A program made the translations under genes and the position numbers. Positions 19,231 to 29,080 of a stretch of 64,000 bases of DNA are shown here, in pieces. The stretch spans positions 1 through 64,000 of the forward strand of contig PKEY01000022.1 in the NCBI GenBank assembly GCA_002919265.1, given 5' to 3'. Under the pieces are notes generated by a model. The model did no database searches. It saw only the letters and a program-made list of their open reading frames with translations, and was not told where the DNA came from. This stretch comes from Hyphomicrobiaceae bacterium. GTDB lineage: Bacteria > Pseudomonadota > Alphaproteobacteria > Rhizobiales > Hyphomicrobiaceae. Within the stretch, counting starts at the first letter, position 1; every line of letters begins with the position of its first letter.

Positions 19231-19462
19231 GGAACTCTCTCGTTTTCCGGTTGCACCTCCGCGGACCAGTACGTGTTTTGCCGGCACAGAACGAAACGGC
19301 AAAACACACCGGAGCGCCATCGGCGGGGCTTTCAATCCGCCGGAGCGCGAAGATCCGCGTGTGGAATGACGGCGCATTTAGCGGGTGTTCGCTCAGAATG
19401 CAAGGCCGGAGTGCCATCCATAGCAGGGAACGGCCTGCTGGTGAGGGCGTTTGCCCTCAGCC

Positions 19463-20647
19463 ATGACAGCGAGCGGAAACATACACGAAGCCAGCGCCGG
19501 ACCGCAGGGGGCCCGCTTCCGGACGCGCGGGCGGGGCAATTTCCTGCTTGGACTGGTCGTTCTAGGGGCGATGGCGTTGCGCGGCAGAAGAGCGCCATCG
19601 GCGGATCACCAGGGGGCTGCTTACGACGGTCCGCCAACAGAAGGCTCTTTAGGACAGACCAAGTCTCTGTCCGATATGAATGCGCCGGCAAACAGCGCAG
19701 ATGCCACCACGCGCGGGCAAGACGCCCCCACTCCAACGCACATTCCGGCTCGCGGATGGTGGGACATTGCCAAGCGCGTCTACCAGCGGATCCAGGAACA
19801 CCGCGTGATGCTCGTCGCAGCGGGCGTGAGCTATTACGCCCTGCTGGCCCTATTCCCGGCCCTCGCTGCCCTCGTCTCACTCTTCGGCCTCGTCGCCGAT
19901 CCGGCGAGCATCCAGCAGCAGCTCTCCAATCTTCAGGGAGTCGTTCCCGAGGAAGCGCTGCAGATCATTGGAGATCAGATCAGCCGCATTCAGGCCCAGG
20001 GCGGTCGGACGCTGAGCCTCTACTTCTTCATTGGTCTTGCCGTCTCGTTATGGAGCGCCAACGCCGGGGTCAAATCCGTCTTCGATGCGCTCAACATCGT
20101 CTACGAAGAGCCGGAGCGGCGCAGCTTCCTGCAGTACAATTTGCATGCGCTGCTTTTCACGCTGGGCGGTATTCTGTTCATCATCCTTGCGGTGAGCGGC
20201 ATCGTCATTCTTCCGGCGATGTTCGCCTTCGTTGGCCTGGAGAGCATGTCCGGGCGGATTATCTCACTGCTCCGCTGGCCCCTGTTGCTCGTCGCCCTGC
20301 TCCTGGCGCTGGCGCTGCTCTACCGCTACGGGCCGTGCCGGGAAAAGCCCCAGTGGAAATGGGTCACCCCGGGCAGCATCTTCACGGCCGTCGTCTGGCT
20401 CGCAGGCTCGATGCTGTTCTCCTGGTACGTCTCAAGTTTCGGTACCTATAATGAGACCTACGGCTCCCTCGGTGCTGTCATAGCATTCATGGTCTGGATG
20501 TGGTTGTCGGCAACCATCGTGCTCGTCGGCGCGGAGATCAACGCGCAATCCGAGTTTCAGACGCGCGCGGACACCACGACCGGCGAGCCGCGATCAATGG
20601 GCGAGCGCGGCGCGAACGTTGCGGATAACGTGGCAAACAGCCTTTGA
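19463..20647 (+). CDS. YihY/virulence factor BrkB family membrane protein
   Basis: Polytopic inner-membrane protein of the YihY/BrkB family (formerly mis-called RNase BN); its function is unknown. After a long polar N-terminus, the conserved ARGWWDIAKRVYQRIQEHRVMLVAAGVSYYALLALFPALAALVSLFGL begins near residue 100. About six helices follow, with the conserved SANAGVKSVFDALNIVYEE loop and a C-terminal SFGTYNETYGSLGAVIAFMVWMW. ATG 19463 is preferred over TTG 19451. An extra hydrophobic stretch (FLLGLVVLGAMAL) precedes the domain. Confidence 0.9.
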   Translation: MTASGNIHEASAGPQGARFRTRGRGNFLLGLVVLGAMALRGRRAPSADHQGAAYDGPPTEGSLGQTKSLSDMNAPANSADATTRGQDAPTPTHIPARGWWDIAKRVYQRIQEHRVMLVAAGVSYYALLALFPALAALVSLFGLVADPASIQQQLSNLQGVVPEEALQIIGDQISRIQAQGGRTLSLYFFIGLAVSLWSANAGVKSVFDALNIVYEEPERRSFLQYNLHALLFTLGGILFIILAVSGIVILPAMFAFVGLESMSGRIISLLRWPLLLVALLLALALLYRYGPCREKPQWKWVTPGSIFTAVVWLAGSMLFSWYVSSFGTYNETYGSLGAVIAFMVWMWLSATIVLVGAEINAQSEFQTRADTTTGEPRSMGERGANVADNVANSL

Positions 20648-20759
20648 GGCCCCATCCGCAAATCGGTCCGCCACCGCTCTTTTCGACCTCCTCTGCACGC
20701 TCCCGCGTTATCCTCCGAAAGAGTTCGGTCACTGACGATTCCTGCGGGAGGATTTTAAG

Positions 20760-21626
20760 ATGGATCCGACAAAGCTCGGGGATGAACTCGCCACGTTCTC
20801 TGAAGCCGTGATCGCGTGGGCGCTTTCCCTGTTGCCGAATGCAATTGTCGCCTTGCTGATCCTCGCGATCGGCTGGGCCGTGGCGGGCTGGGCGGAACGG
20901 GCCGTCGGACGATTGCTTGACCGAGGCCGCATTGAACCGACGCTGCATGGCGTGACCACTGCCGTCGTACGATACGGCATTTTGGTCCTCGTCGTCGTGG
21001 CAGCGCTGGGCCAGGTGGGCGTTCAGACGACGAGCATTCTGGCGGTGCTCGGCGCCATTGGCCTCGCCATCGGCCTCGCGTTGCAGGGCACACTCGCCAA
21101 CATCGCAGCGGGACTCATGCTGCTCTGGCTGAGACCCTTTCGCGTCGGCGACTTCATCGAGGCGGGCAATGTGTCGGGAACGGTGAAAGACGTCGGCTTG
21201 TTCGCATCCGAGCTGCATTCGGGAGATGGCGTCTACCAGTTCGTTCCCAACTCTGAGCTCTGGAACAAGCGCATCATCAACTACTCGCGCCTTGATCGGC
21301 GCCTTGTCGACCTGAAATTCGAAATTTCATACACCGATGATATCGAAACCGCGTGCCAGCGCCTGCTGGAGCTCGCCAAATCAGACCCGCGCGTTTTGCC
21401 CGATCCCGCTCCAAATTGCGTAGTGGACAAGCTGACGGGCAGCAGCGTCATCCTTGGACTGAGCGCGTGGACCACCACCGCGAATTTTGGAGCACTGCGC
21501 ACGTCTCTTATCGTCGGCGGCAAGAAGGCTTTGGAAGATGCAGGGATCTATGCCCCGCTCCCGCAACGGATCCTTCACTTTGCCAGTGAGCTGCCGATCC
21601 GCAGCACGGTCCCAGCGCAATCCTGA
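20760..21626 (+). CDS. Small-conductance mechanosensitive channel (MscS family)
   Basis: Tension-gated inner-membrane channel that releases solutes on osmotic downshock. The 288-residue protein has the minimal MscS plan of three N-terminal helices. The pore helix is followed by LAIGLALQGTLANIAAGLMLLWLRPFRVGDFIE, the family signature. The beta domain (VKDVGLFASELHSGDGVYQFVPNSELW) and the alpha-beta C-terminal domain come next. GGGAGG lies 9 nt before the ATG. Confidence 0.94.
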   Translation: MDPTKLGDELATFSEAVIAWALSLLPNAIVALLILAIGWAVAGWAERAVGRLLDRGRIEPTLHGVTTAVVRYGILVLVVVAALGQVGVQTTSILAVLGAIGLAIGLALQGTLANIAAGLMLLWLRPFRVGDFIEAGNVSGTVKDVGLFASELHSGDGVYQFVPNSELWNKRIINYSRLDRRLVDLKFEISYTDDIETACQRLLELAKSDPRVLPDPAPNCVVDKLTGSSVILGLSAWTTTANFGALRTSLIVGGKKALEDAGIYAPLPQRILHFASELPIRSTVPAQS

Positions 21627-21712
21627 GATCCTCAACGCCTGTAGCTTCTTCAGCTTGTGACGGGCCTGCGTCAGCCTTAAACTTTGGCGTGTTGAGGAAA
21701 GGACGTACAGCC

Positions 21713-22042
21713 ATGTGCCGGATTTTCGCTTCCCAGCCACCCGAAATGTACGCTTGTGAGACTCGCTCGGTGCGCCTTGGAGGACACGTCACATCGGTTC
21801 GTCTGGAAGCAGCCTTCTGGGCCATCCTGGAAGAGATTGCCGAAAGCCAGGGCATGTCTGTGCCCAAATTCCTGAGCAAGTTGCACGACGAAGTGCTCGA
21901 CGCGGGCGCGCAGGGCCACAATTTCGCGTCTCTTCTACGTTGTGCCTGTCTCACCTACGTCACGAAGATCAAGGGCAGGCCTGCAGCGGAGCGTTCCCTT
22001 AAGGAAGAAGCGATGCGGGATCTTGCTCAGGCCTCGGCCTAA
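21713..22042 (+). CDS. Ribbon-helix-helix domain protein
   Basis: A 109-residue protein with a predicted RHH fold of the type common in Alphaproteobacteria. The beta strand TRSVRLGGHVTSVRLEAAFWAILEEIAESQGMSVPKFLSKLHDEV reads as strand-helix-helix, and a helical C-terminus follows. Such proteins are likely DNA-binding regulators, but targets are not evident. ATG 21713 follows GAGGAAAGG. A GTG at 21689 would add eight residues. Confidence 0.78.
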   Translation: MCRIFASQPPEMYACETRSVRLGGHVTSVRLEAAFWAILEEIAESQGMSVPKFLSKLHDEVLDAGAQGHNFASLLRCACLTYVTKIKGRPAAERSLKEEAMRDLAQASA

Positions 22043-22172
22043 TTGGCTTGCAACTGCGTTGGGCAAGCTTCGCATAGAAATGTAGCATCCACCTACTACC
22101 CACTCATCCCCCGATTGGGCGTAATGTTGCTCGAGTTCGGTGGATGGGAGAAACGTCCGAGGGCTGTAAAGG

Positions 22173-22595
22173 GTGGGTGTGAAATATCATGCCTTCAAAC
22201 AGCTTTTGCCTGCGGTGGTGCGGGCAGGCTGTGTTGCGTGCCTGGCATTTGGATACGCCCTTTCTGTTAGCCCCAACACCTATGCCCAGACTGAAGATGC
22301 CGGGCGCCGCCAGTTTCTGACCAGCTGCGGAACTTGCCATACCGCTGAGCCGGGTGGGCGCCATCGGCAAGGGCCCAATCTCCATGGGATTTTCGGCAAG
22401 CGGGCGGGACAGGTAGAGAATTTCAAATATTCGGACGCGCTCGCTCGTGCTGACCTCGTTTGGGACGAACCAACCCTCGACAAGTGGCTTGAGGACTCAG
22501 GGGCCATGCTGCCCGGAACGGTCATGGCATATCGGCAGCGCGACCCCGAAAAACGGCGGCTCGTTATCGAATATCTGAAAACACTCAGAGATTAA
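22173..22595 (+). CDS. Class I cytochrome c, periplasmic
   Basis: Soluble monohaem cytochrome c of 140 residues. A signal peptide ends near SVSPNTYAQ. The haem-binding site is CGTCH at residues 52-56, followed by GPNLHGIFGKRAGQVENFKYSDAL. The axial methionine is likely in the GTVMAYR segment. It opens a run of four same-strand genes ending in a GMC dehydrogenase, so it is a plausible electron acceptor for that enzyme. GTG 22173 and GTG 22179 are both possible starts. Confidence 0.9.
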   Translation: MGVKYHAFKQLLPAVVRAGCVACLAFGYALSVSPNTYAQTEDAGRRQFLTSCGTCHTAEPGGRHRQGPNLHGIFGKRAGQVENFKYSDALARADLVWDEPTLDKWLEDSGAMLPGTVMAYRQRDPEKRRLVIEYLKTLRD

Positions 22596-22612
22596 GAGTA
22601 AGGAGATCCTCA

Positions 22613-23008
22613 ATGGCGAAAGCGATTCATAGCATGATCCGTGTGCTCGACGAGCAGCGGTCCGTCGATTTTTATTCCAAGGCTTTTGGCCTGAAGATTG
22701 CCGATCGTTTTCAGTTCGACGACTTTACACTCGTTTATCTCCGCAATGACGAAGCCGACTTCGAGCTCGAGTTGACGATCAATCACGGGCGCACCGAGCC
22801 GTACGAGCTTGGCACGGGGTACGGTCATCTCGCCTTCGCTGTCGACAACCTCGAAGCCGAGCACGCCCGTTTTGAAAAGGAAGGTTTCAATCCCAATCCC
22901 ATCAAGGAATTCATGAGAGATGGGAAGCTGCTGGCGAAGTTCTTTTTCGTCACTGATCCCGACGGTTACAAAATCGAAGTGCTGCAAAAACACGGGCGCT
23001 ATCGCTGA
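22613..23008 (+). CDS. VOC/glyoxalase I family protein
   Basis: Small metalloenzyme-type protein of 131 residues resembling lactoylglutathione lyase. All four glyoxalase I metal ligands are in place: His6 (AIHSMIRV), Glu53 (LELTINHG), His72 (GYGHLAFAV) and Glu122 (GYKIEVLQ). A glyoxalase activity, or a related isomerase step on the sugar substrate of the neighbouring dehydrogenase, are both possible. AAGGAG precedes the ATG, and it lies 17 nt after the cytochrome gene. Confidence 0.88.
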   Translation: MAKAIHSMIRVLDEQRSVDFYSKAFGLKIADRFQFDDFTLVYLRNDEADFELELTINHGRTEPYELGTGYGHLAFAVDNLEAEHARFEKEGFNPNPIKEFMRDGKLLAKFFFVTDPDGYKIEVLQKHGRYR

Positions 23009-23050
23009 CGAAAAACAAAAACGGCGCCAAAGTTGAAGGAGGAAACAGCC

Positions 23051-23599
23051 ATGTCGCAAACGCTCGAAGCAAGTGGGCAAACGGGCCTCGATCGCCGCCA
23101 GTTCCTGGCGCGCACAACGGCCGCAGCAGCGCTCATGACCATAAGCGGCAACGCGCTCTTGCACACGACCGAAGCTTGGGGGCTTGAAGCAAAAGCTCTC
23201 AAGCCGGAGGTCATGCGCACCATCATCAAGATGGCGCGGGACATTTATCCGCACGATCGCCTGGCCGACAAATACTACGCCATCGCCTGCAAGACTTATG
23301 ACGAAAAGGCGGCCAGCGATCCGGCCCTGAAATCGCTCTGCGAAGAGGGTGTAAAGCACTTCGACGCTGTTGCCATGCAAGAACACAAGGTGCCTTACGT
23401 GGAAGTGCCGTGGGAAGCGCAGCGCGTGGCAATCCTCCGAGCCAATCAGGATAACCCGTTTTTCCAGAAGCTCCGGGGTGACCTCGTCGTGAACCTCTAT
23501 AACCAAAAAGAAGTTTGGCCCCTGTTTGGCTACGAAGGGGAAAGCGCATCGAAGGGCGGCTATATCGATCGCGGCTTCAACGATATCGAGTGGCTCTGA
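23051..23599 (+). CDS. Tat-exported small subunit of a GMC dehydrogenase (gluconate 2-dehydrogenase subunit 3-like)
   Basis: A 182-residue partner subunit. The N-terminus holds a twin-arginine signal (DRRQFLARTTAAAALMTISG), which would carry the folded flavoprotein partner across the membrane. The rest (VMRTIIKMARDIYPHDRLADKYYAIAC and VPWEAQRVAILRANQDNPFFQKLRGDLVVNLYNQ) fits the gluconate dehydrogenase gamma-subunit group. It precedes the GMC subunit by 39 nt. ATG 23051 is chosen because it follows AAGGAGG. Confidence 0.85.
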   Translation: MSQTLEASGQTGLDRRQFLARTTAAAALMTISGNALLHTTEAWGLEAKALKPEVMRTIIKMARDIYPHDRLADKYYAIACKTYDEKAASDPALKSLCEEGVKHFDAVAMQEHKVPYVEVPWEAQRVAILRANQDNPFFQKLRGDLVVNLYNQKEVWPLFGYEGESASKGGYIDRGFNDIEWL

Positions 23600-23638
23600 G
23601 CCCTCCACCAACAAACACCTATCGCGGAGGATACGTTC

Positions 23639-25210
23639 ATGGCTGCCAAATTCGATCTCAATGACGATTCAGTCGTCGTCGTGGTGGGCTCTGGTGCAGG
23701 CGGTGGAACGCTAGCTACTGATTTGGCGCTGAAGGGCATCAAGGTCGTCTGCCTTGAAGCCGGCAAGCGGCACGAAATCGAGGACTTCATCAACGACGAA
23801 TGGGCTTCGTTCGAGCAGCTTGCCTGGAAGGACATGCGCACCACTTCGGGCTCATGGCGCGTGGCGAAAGATTTTCCAAACTTGCCCGCCTGGATCGTTA
23901 AGGCCGTTGGTGGCTCCACGATACACTGGGCCGGTGCATCGCTGCGCTTTCAGGAGCACGAATTCAAGGCAAAATCCGTCTACGGTGATATTCCCGGCGC
24001 CAATCTGCTCGACTGGCCGATCAGCCTGCAGGATCTCGAGCCCTATTATGAGAAAGCCGAGTATCGCATGGGCGTGACTAGAACCCACGGTATTCCAGGG
24101 CTGCCAGGGAACAACAATTTCAAGGTTCTTGAAGCTGGTGCAAAAAAGCTCGGCTACACGAATGTTCACACCGGCCGGATGGCAATCAATTCCGAGCCGC
24201 GCGATGGGCGTGGCGCTTGCCTGCAAATCGGCTTCTGCTTCCAGGGCTGCAAATCCGGCGCGAAGTGGTCGACCCTTTATGCCGAATTGCCGAAAGGCGA
24301 GGCGACGAACAATCTCGAAGTTCGCCCCGAATGCCATGTAACGCGAATTGAGCACGACAAATCGGGCAAGGTGACGGGCGTCATTTATCGCGACAAGGAT
24401 GGCGTCGAGCAACGACAGAGGGCGCGGATCGTCGCGGTCGCCGGAAATTCCATCGAAACGCCGCGGCTTCTTCTGCTGTCCGAGTCGTCGGTGTTCCCGA
24501 ATGGTTTGGCGAACTCTTCAGGCCAGGTCGGCAAGAACTACATGCGCCATATGACGGGCTCGGTTTACGCCATTTTCGACAAGCCGGTTCGCATGTGGCG
24601 CGGCACAACGATGGCCGGCATCGTCACGGACGAGTCGCGGCATGATCCATCGCGCGGTTTCGTGGGCGGCTATGAGATGGAGACGATTTCGATCGGCCTG
24701 CCATTCATGGCTGCGTTCCTTGACCCGGGCGCCTGGGGCCGCGAGTTCACCTCAGCCCTCGATTCCTACGAGTATATGGCCGGCATGTGGCTCGTCGGTG
24801 AGGACATGCCACAGGAGAGCAACCGGATAACGCTGAGCGATTCCGTGAAGGACCAGTGGGGCAATCCGGTTGCAAACGTCCATTTCGACGATCACCCCAA
24901 CGACATTGCGATGCGGAACCACGCGTATAAGCAGGGTGCCGCTATTTACGAGGCCGTGGGCGCAGTCCGGACATTCCCAACCACACCCTATCCTTCGACG
25001 CATAACCTTGGCACCTGCCGGATGTCGGAAAACCCGAGAGACGGGGTGTGCAACAAGTGGGGTCAGACCCACGATATTAAAAACCTGTTCATCTCCGACG
25101 GTAGCCAATTCACGACGGGCGGCGCAGAAAATCCGACGCTCACCATCGTGGCGCTCGCCATGCGCCAGGCGGATTACATCGCGGACCAGATGAGCAAGGG
25201 TAATATCTAG
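23639..25210 (+). CDS. GMC-family FAD dehydrogenase, large subunit
   Basis: Glucose-methanol-choline oxidoreductase that oxidises an alcohol or sugar and passes electrons to a cytochrome. The 523 residues begin with the FAD fold VVVVVGSGAGGGTLATDLALKGIKVVCLEAGKR. They include VGGSTIHWAG, and end with GTCRMSENPRDGVCNKWGQTHDIKNLFISDGSQFTTGGAENPTLTIVALAMRQADYI, carrying the expected Cys/His and the conserved Asn-Pro-Thr. It lacks a signal of its own, which fits export together with its Tat-bearing partner. The cytochrome and VOC genes upstream probably belong to the same oxidation system. Confidence 0.91.
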   Translation: MAAKFDLNDDSVVVVVGSGAGGGTLATDLALKGIKVVCLEAGKRHEIEDFINDEWASFEQLAWKDMRTTSGSWRVAKDFPNLPAWIVKAVGGSTIHWAGASLRFQEHEFKAKSVYGDIPGANLLDWPISLQDLEPYYEKAEYRMGVTRTHGIPGLPGNNNFKVLEAGAKKLGYTNVHTGRMAINSEPRDGRGACLQIGFCFQGCKSGAKWSTLYAELPKGEATNNLEVRPECHVTRIEHDKSGKVTGVIYRDKDGVEQRQRARIVAVAGNSIETPRLLLLSESSVFPNGLANSSGQVGKNYMRHMTGSVYAIFDKPVRMWRGTTMAGIVTDESRHDPSRGFVGGYEMETISIGLPFMAAFLDPGAWGREFTSALDSYEYMAGMWLVGEDMPQESNRITLSDSVKDQWGNPVANVHFDDHPNDIAMRNHAYKQGAAIYEAVGAVRTFPTTPYPSTHNLGTCRMSENPRDGVCNKWGQTHDIKNLFISDGSQFTTGGAENPTLTIVALAMRQADYIADQMSKGNI

Positions 25211-25227
25211 TCTTTATCGGAAAACGG

Positions 25228-25258
25228 AAAACCCCTCTCCAAAGCGGAGAGGGGTTTT
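25228..25258. terminator. Bidirectional terminator GMC operon/dnaE
   Basis: A perfect 13-bp stem, counting the flanking A/T pairs (AAAACCCCTCTCC / GGAGAGGGGTTTT), closes a 5-nt loop and is followed by T-rich DNA. It lies between convergent genes and should act both ways. Confidence 0.93.
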
Positions 25259-25285
25259 TATTTTGAACCGGCAGAGCTCGCGTCG

Positions 25286-28200
25286 CTACAGATCGACGAC
25301 TTCAAGTACACCCGGCAGCGCGAACAGGCTGCCTTTCACCATCGGGTTAATTTCGTATCGGCCAGGAACAGCCACCTCAACATCGCGGCCTTTTTCATCG
25401 AGCCGAAGCACTACGCGAATTTCGGCGCGACCCGGCTTCAGCAAATCCTTGATGCTGGCGATTTCCGCCTTCTTGGCGATAACAGCGTTGCCATTCAGCA
25501 CGACTTTCACACCGCGCTGCACAGCACCAGCCGCCTTGTCGAGCGCCTCGATGCTCTGCACGCGCATCTTGACCGTATCGCCCTCACGCTCGGCCTCGAC
25601 AGTCAGCAGCACTGGCGTGCCCGGCTCCAAAAGATCACGCGCCTGCGCCAGGGTGTCGGAGAAGATGACGGCCTCGAATTGACCCGTGGAGTCGGAGAAC
25701 ATCGCAAAGGCAAATTTATTGCCCTTTTGAGATTTGCGCTCCCGTGCCGAAACAACGACGCCGGCAAGCCGGCCGCCTGTAATCCCTCGCTGCGTGGCCG
25801 CCTCAAAATCCGACCAGGTTTGGACGCTCAAACTTGCCAGGACGGATTCGTATTGATCGAGCGGGTGGCCGGACAAATAGAAGCCCACGGCCTCGAATTC
25901 TTTTTCCAGCCGCTCCATCGGCGTCCAGAGCTTCACGGGGCGCAGGTCTAGCTTTGGTGTCCCCCCTGCTCCGCCGCCGAAAAGATCAACGATGCCATTC
26001 GTCTCTTCCTCTGCGCGCCGTTGGGCCACGGCCATGATCTGATCAACGTTGCCGTACACCAGCGCGCGATTGGGCTCCAGCGCGTCGAAAGCACCAGCCG
26101 CGGCCAGGGTTTCCAGGGCCCGTTTGTTTAATGCCTTCACGTTAAGCCGTGCGGCAAAATCCGAAAGATCCTGGAACGCACCTCGCTCCTTTCGCGCAGC
26201 GACGATGGCTTCCACAGCACCCTCGCCGATATTCTTGAGTGCGGCGAGTGAATAGCGAATTGCGCCAGGTTGCCCGTCGCGCGCCGGCTCAGGCAGGAAG
26301 TCGACATCCGAGGCGTTGACGCACGGCGGCTTCACGATAATGCCGCTTCTCCGCGCTTCCGCCGCGAAAAGCGCGAGCTTGTCGGTGTTGCTCCTGTCGA
26401 GCGTCATGGATGCGGCCAGAAATTCTTCGCGATAATTCGCCTTGAGATAGGCCGTGTGATAGCTCACCAGCGCATAGGCCGCGGCATGGGATTTGTTGAA
26501 GCCGTAGCCGGCAAATTTGTCGACCAGCTCGAAAATGTAGACGGCGTCCTTCTGGCTTACGCCGTTCTTCATCGCACCTTCGACAAAGCGGGCCTGTTGG
26601 CGGGCCATTTCCGCCTTGTCTTTTTTGCCCATCGCGCGGCGCAGCAGGTCGGCTTCGCCGAGCGAATAGCCGGCGAGGACCTGTGCGATCTGCATCACCT
26701 GCTCCTGATAGATGATGACGCCGTAAGTCTCCTTGAGAATCGGCTCCAGCATCGGATGCAGGTAATCGACCGGCTCCTTCCCGTGTTTGCGGTTGATATA
26801 GACGGGAATGTTGTCCATGGGGCCCGGCCGGTAGAGCGCCACCATGGCGATGATGTCCTCGAAGCGGTCGGGCTTGAGCTGCTTAAGGCTTTCCCTCATG
26901 CCCGTACTTTCCAGCTGGAACACGCCGACCGTGTCAGCCCGCGCCAGCAACTCGAACGTCGCTCGATCATCGAGCGGCACGGATGAGAGATTGATTTTGA
27001 TGCCGCGGCATTGCTCGATCAGATCGACAGCCTTTTTCAGAACGGTGAGCGTCTTGAGGCCGAGGAAGTCGAATTTGACAAGACCAGCCGCTTCGACCTG
27101 TTTCCAGTTGAATTGCGTAATTGGGAAATTCGATTTTGGATCGCGATAAAGCGGCACCAGCTCTTCAAGCGGCCTGTCGCCGATCACCATGCCAGCCGCG
27201 TGTGTCGAGGCGTGCCGATAAAGACCCTCGAGCTTTTGTGCGATTTCCAGCAAACGCGCGACGATAGGCTCGGAATCGCGCGCTTCCTGCAATTTCGGCT
27301 CAGCCGCGATAGCTTCAGCCAGTGTTACCGGATTTGCCGGATTGTTGGGTACCAGTTTGCAGAGCTTGTCGACCTGGCCGTAGGGCATCTGCAGCACACG
27401 GCCGACGTCACGCAAGACAGCGCGTGCCTGCAATTTTCCGTGCGTGATGATCTGAGCGACGCGGTCTTCCCCGTACTTTTGCTGAACGTAGCGGATCACC
27501 TCATCGCGCCGGTCCTGACAAAAGTCGACGTCGAAGTCCGGCATCGAGATACGTTCGGGATTGAGGAAGCGCTCGAACAGCAGTCCGAACCGCAGCGGAT
27601 CAAGATCGGTAATGGTTAGCGCCCAGGCCACCAGCGAGCCCGCACCTGAACCACGGCCAGGACCGACGGGGATGCCCTGGCCTTTTGCCCATTTGATGAA
27701 GTCCGAGACGATGAGGAAGTAGCCCGGAAATTTCATCCGGGTGATGATATCCACCTCGAATTCGAGGCGTTTCCAGTAATCCTCTTCCGTGAAGCCCGGA
27801 GCCAACGGATTGGCCGCCAGTCGCGCCCTCAAGCCTTCTTCCGCCTGCCGTTTGAGCTCGGCCGCTTCTGCTGCAAGCTGATCGGCATCTGACGCGCCTT
27901 CGGCGGTGGCGACGAAACGTGGCAAAATCGGCTTGCGGCCCCGCGGCCGGAAGGGGCAGCGCTTTGCGATTTCAATGGTGTTTTCGAGTGCCTCTGGCAG
28001 ATCGCTGAACAGCGCGACCATTTCCTCGGCGCTTTTGAAGTAATGTTCCGGCGTTACCCGCCGCCGGTCGTCCTCGACGAGATACTTGCCTTCAGCGATG
28101 CACAGCAGCGCGTCGTGGGCTTCGTAATCTTCGGGGTTGGCGAAATAGGCTTCGTTCGTCGCGACGATGGGTAGCCCCATGTCGTACGCGAGATCCAACA

Positions 28201-28849
28201 GCTCCGGCTCGACCTGCGCCTCCTGCTCGAGCCCGTGGCGCTGAATTTCCACGTAGAGCCGATCTCCGGCGAGTTGCAGCAGCCTCTCCAAGCGGAGCTT
28301 CGCCAGCGAATTTTGGTTGGCTCTGATGGCGCTATCGATTGGACCGTCCGGACCGCCGGTGAGGACGATCAGATCCTCTGATGCGGCCGCAAGCTGGGAA
28401 AACTTGATGTGCGGGCCTTCGTGCTCGGCCGACAAGAGATGGGCACGGCTGACGAGCTTCATCAGGTTGGCGTAGCCGCGCTCGCTCATGGCATAGAGCG
28501 CGATCATGCCATCGTGCCGCCGTGCAGCCTCCGAGGACGGCCCTGTGCCCGTGCGCTCCTGCCGGCCTTCCTCGAAGTCGATGGCGATGGAAACGCCGGC
28601 GATCGGTTGAACGCCCGCAGCGCTCAGCTTGTCCGAGAACTCGAGGACGCCAAACAGGTTGTTCGTGTCCGTCAACGCAACGGCAGGGAACGCGAACTCC
28701 TGGCACAGCTTCGCGAGCTTGCCAATCGGCAGCGCGCCTTCCAGCAGTGAGTATGCCGAATGCACCTTCAGGTGCACGAAACCGGCTTGCGCGGGGCGCT
28801 TGGGCGAGACGGAGGTTGCGGACTGGAGATGGCGTATCGGAGCGTTCAT
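25286..28849 (-). CDS. dnaE: DNA polymerase III subunit alpha
   Basis: Catalytic subunit of the replicative polymerase. It is about 1,187 residues long. The PHP domain is at the N-terminus (FVHLKVHSAYSLLEGALPIGKLAKLC), and the polymerase active site follows with MPDFDVDFCQDRRDEVIRYVQQKYG. Next come the HhH region and a C-terminal OB fold (LAGVVVSARERKSQKGNKFAFAMFSD). This is the DnaE1 type, not ImuC/DnaE2. ATG 28849 is taken as the start; GTG 28867, six codons upstream, has a slightly better purine stretch before it. Confidence 0.96.
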   Translation of the reverse strand: MNAPIRHLQSATSVSPKRPAQAGFVHLKVHSAYSLLEGALPIGKLAKLCQEFAFPAVALTDTNNLFGVLEFSDKLSAAGVQPIAGVSIAIDFEEGRQERTGTGPSSEAARRHDGMIALYAMSERGYANLMKLVSRAHLLSAEHEGPHIKFSQLAAASEDLIVLTGGPDGPIDSAIRANQNSLAKLRLERLLQLAGDRLYVEIQRHGLEQEAQVEPELLDLAYDMGLPIVATNEAYFANPEDYEAHDALLCIAEGKYLVEDDRRRVTPEHYFKSAEEMVALFSDLPEALENTIEIAKRCPFRPRGRKPILPRFVATAEGASDADQLAAEAAELKRQAEEGLRARLAANPLAPGFTEEDYWKRLEFEVDIITRMKFPGYFLIVSDFIKWAKGQGIPVGPGRGSGAGSLVAWALTITDLDPLRFGLLFERFLNPERISMPDFDVDFCQDRRDEVIRYVQQKYGEDRVAQIITHGKLQARAVLRDVGRVLQMPYGQVDKLCKLVPNNPANPVTLAEAIAAEPKLQEARDSEPIVARLLEIAQKLEGLYRHASTHAAGMVIGDRPLEELVPLYRDPKSNFPITQFNWKQVEAAGLVKFDFLGLKTLTVLKKAVDLIEQCRGIKINLSSVPLDDRATFELLARADTVGVFQLESTGMRESLKQLKPDRFEDIIAMVALYRPGPMDNIPVYINRKHGKEPVDYLHPMLEPILKETYGVIIYQEQVMQIAQVLAGYSLGEADLLRRAMGKKDKAEMARQQARFVEGAMKNGVSQKDAVYIFELVDKFAGYGFNKSHAAAYALVSYHTAYLKANYREEFLAASMTLDRSNTDKLALFAAEARRSGIIVKPPCVNASDVDFLPEPARDGQPGAIRYSLAALKNIGEGAVEAIVAARKERGAFQDLSDFAARLNVKALNKRALETLAAAGAFDALEPNRALVYGNVDQIMAVAQRRAEEETNGIVDLFGGGAGGTPKLDLRPVKLWTPMERLEKEFEAVGFYLSGHPLDQYESVLASLSVQTWSDFEAATQRGITGGRLAGVVVSARERKSQKGNKFAFAMFSDSTGQFEAVIFSDTLAQARDLLEPGTPVLLTVEAEREGDTVKMRVQSIEALDKAAGAVQRGVKVVLNGNAVIAKKAEIASIKDLLKPGRAEIRVVLRLDEKGRDVEVAVPGRYEINPMVKGSLFALPGVLEVVDL

Positions 28850-29080
28850 GGCAGCGGTGCTTTGCACAAGTCCGCCGTCACCTTACTCCCGCCGCCAGAT
28901 ACATCAATGCCATTAGGACGACTTCACGTTCTCATCCTGTGTATTGGTGTGTCCGATTATTGAAAAACACGGATTTTGAAATAGCCGTCTTGTCACCTGC
29001 GAAATTTCAGTGTTTCAACGCCGCGCGATCCGCGCGTCGTCGCTCGAATTCTGACACGAATAGGCACGACCAAACCCCGG

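Noticed and set aside
19075..20451. 458-codon plus-strand ORF across the rpsB start and into yihY
   Set aside because: It overlaps two certain genes in other frames and has no ribosome site; length alone comes from the GC bias.
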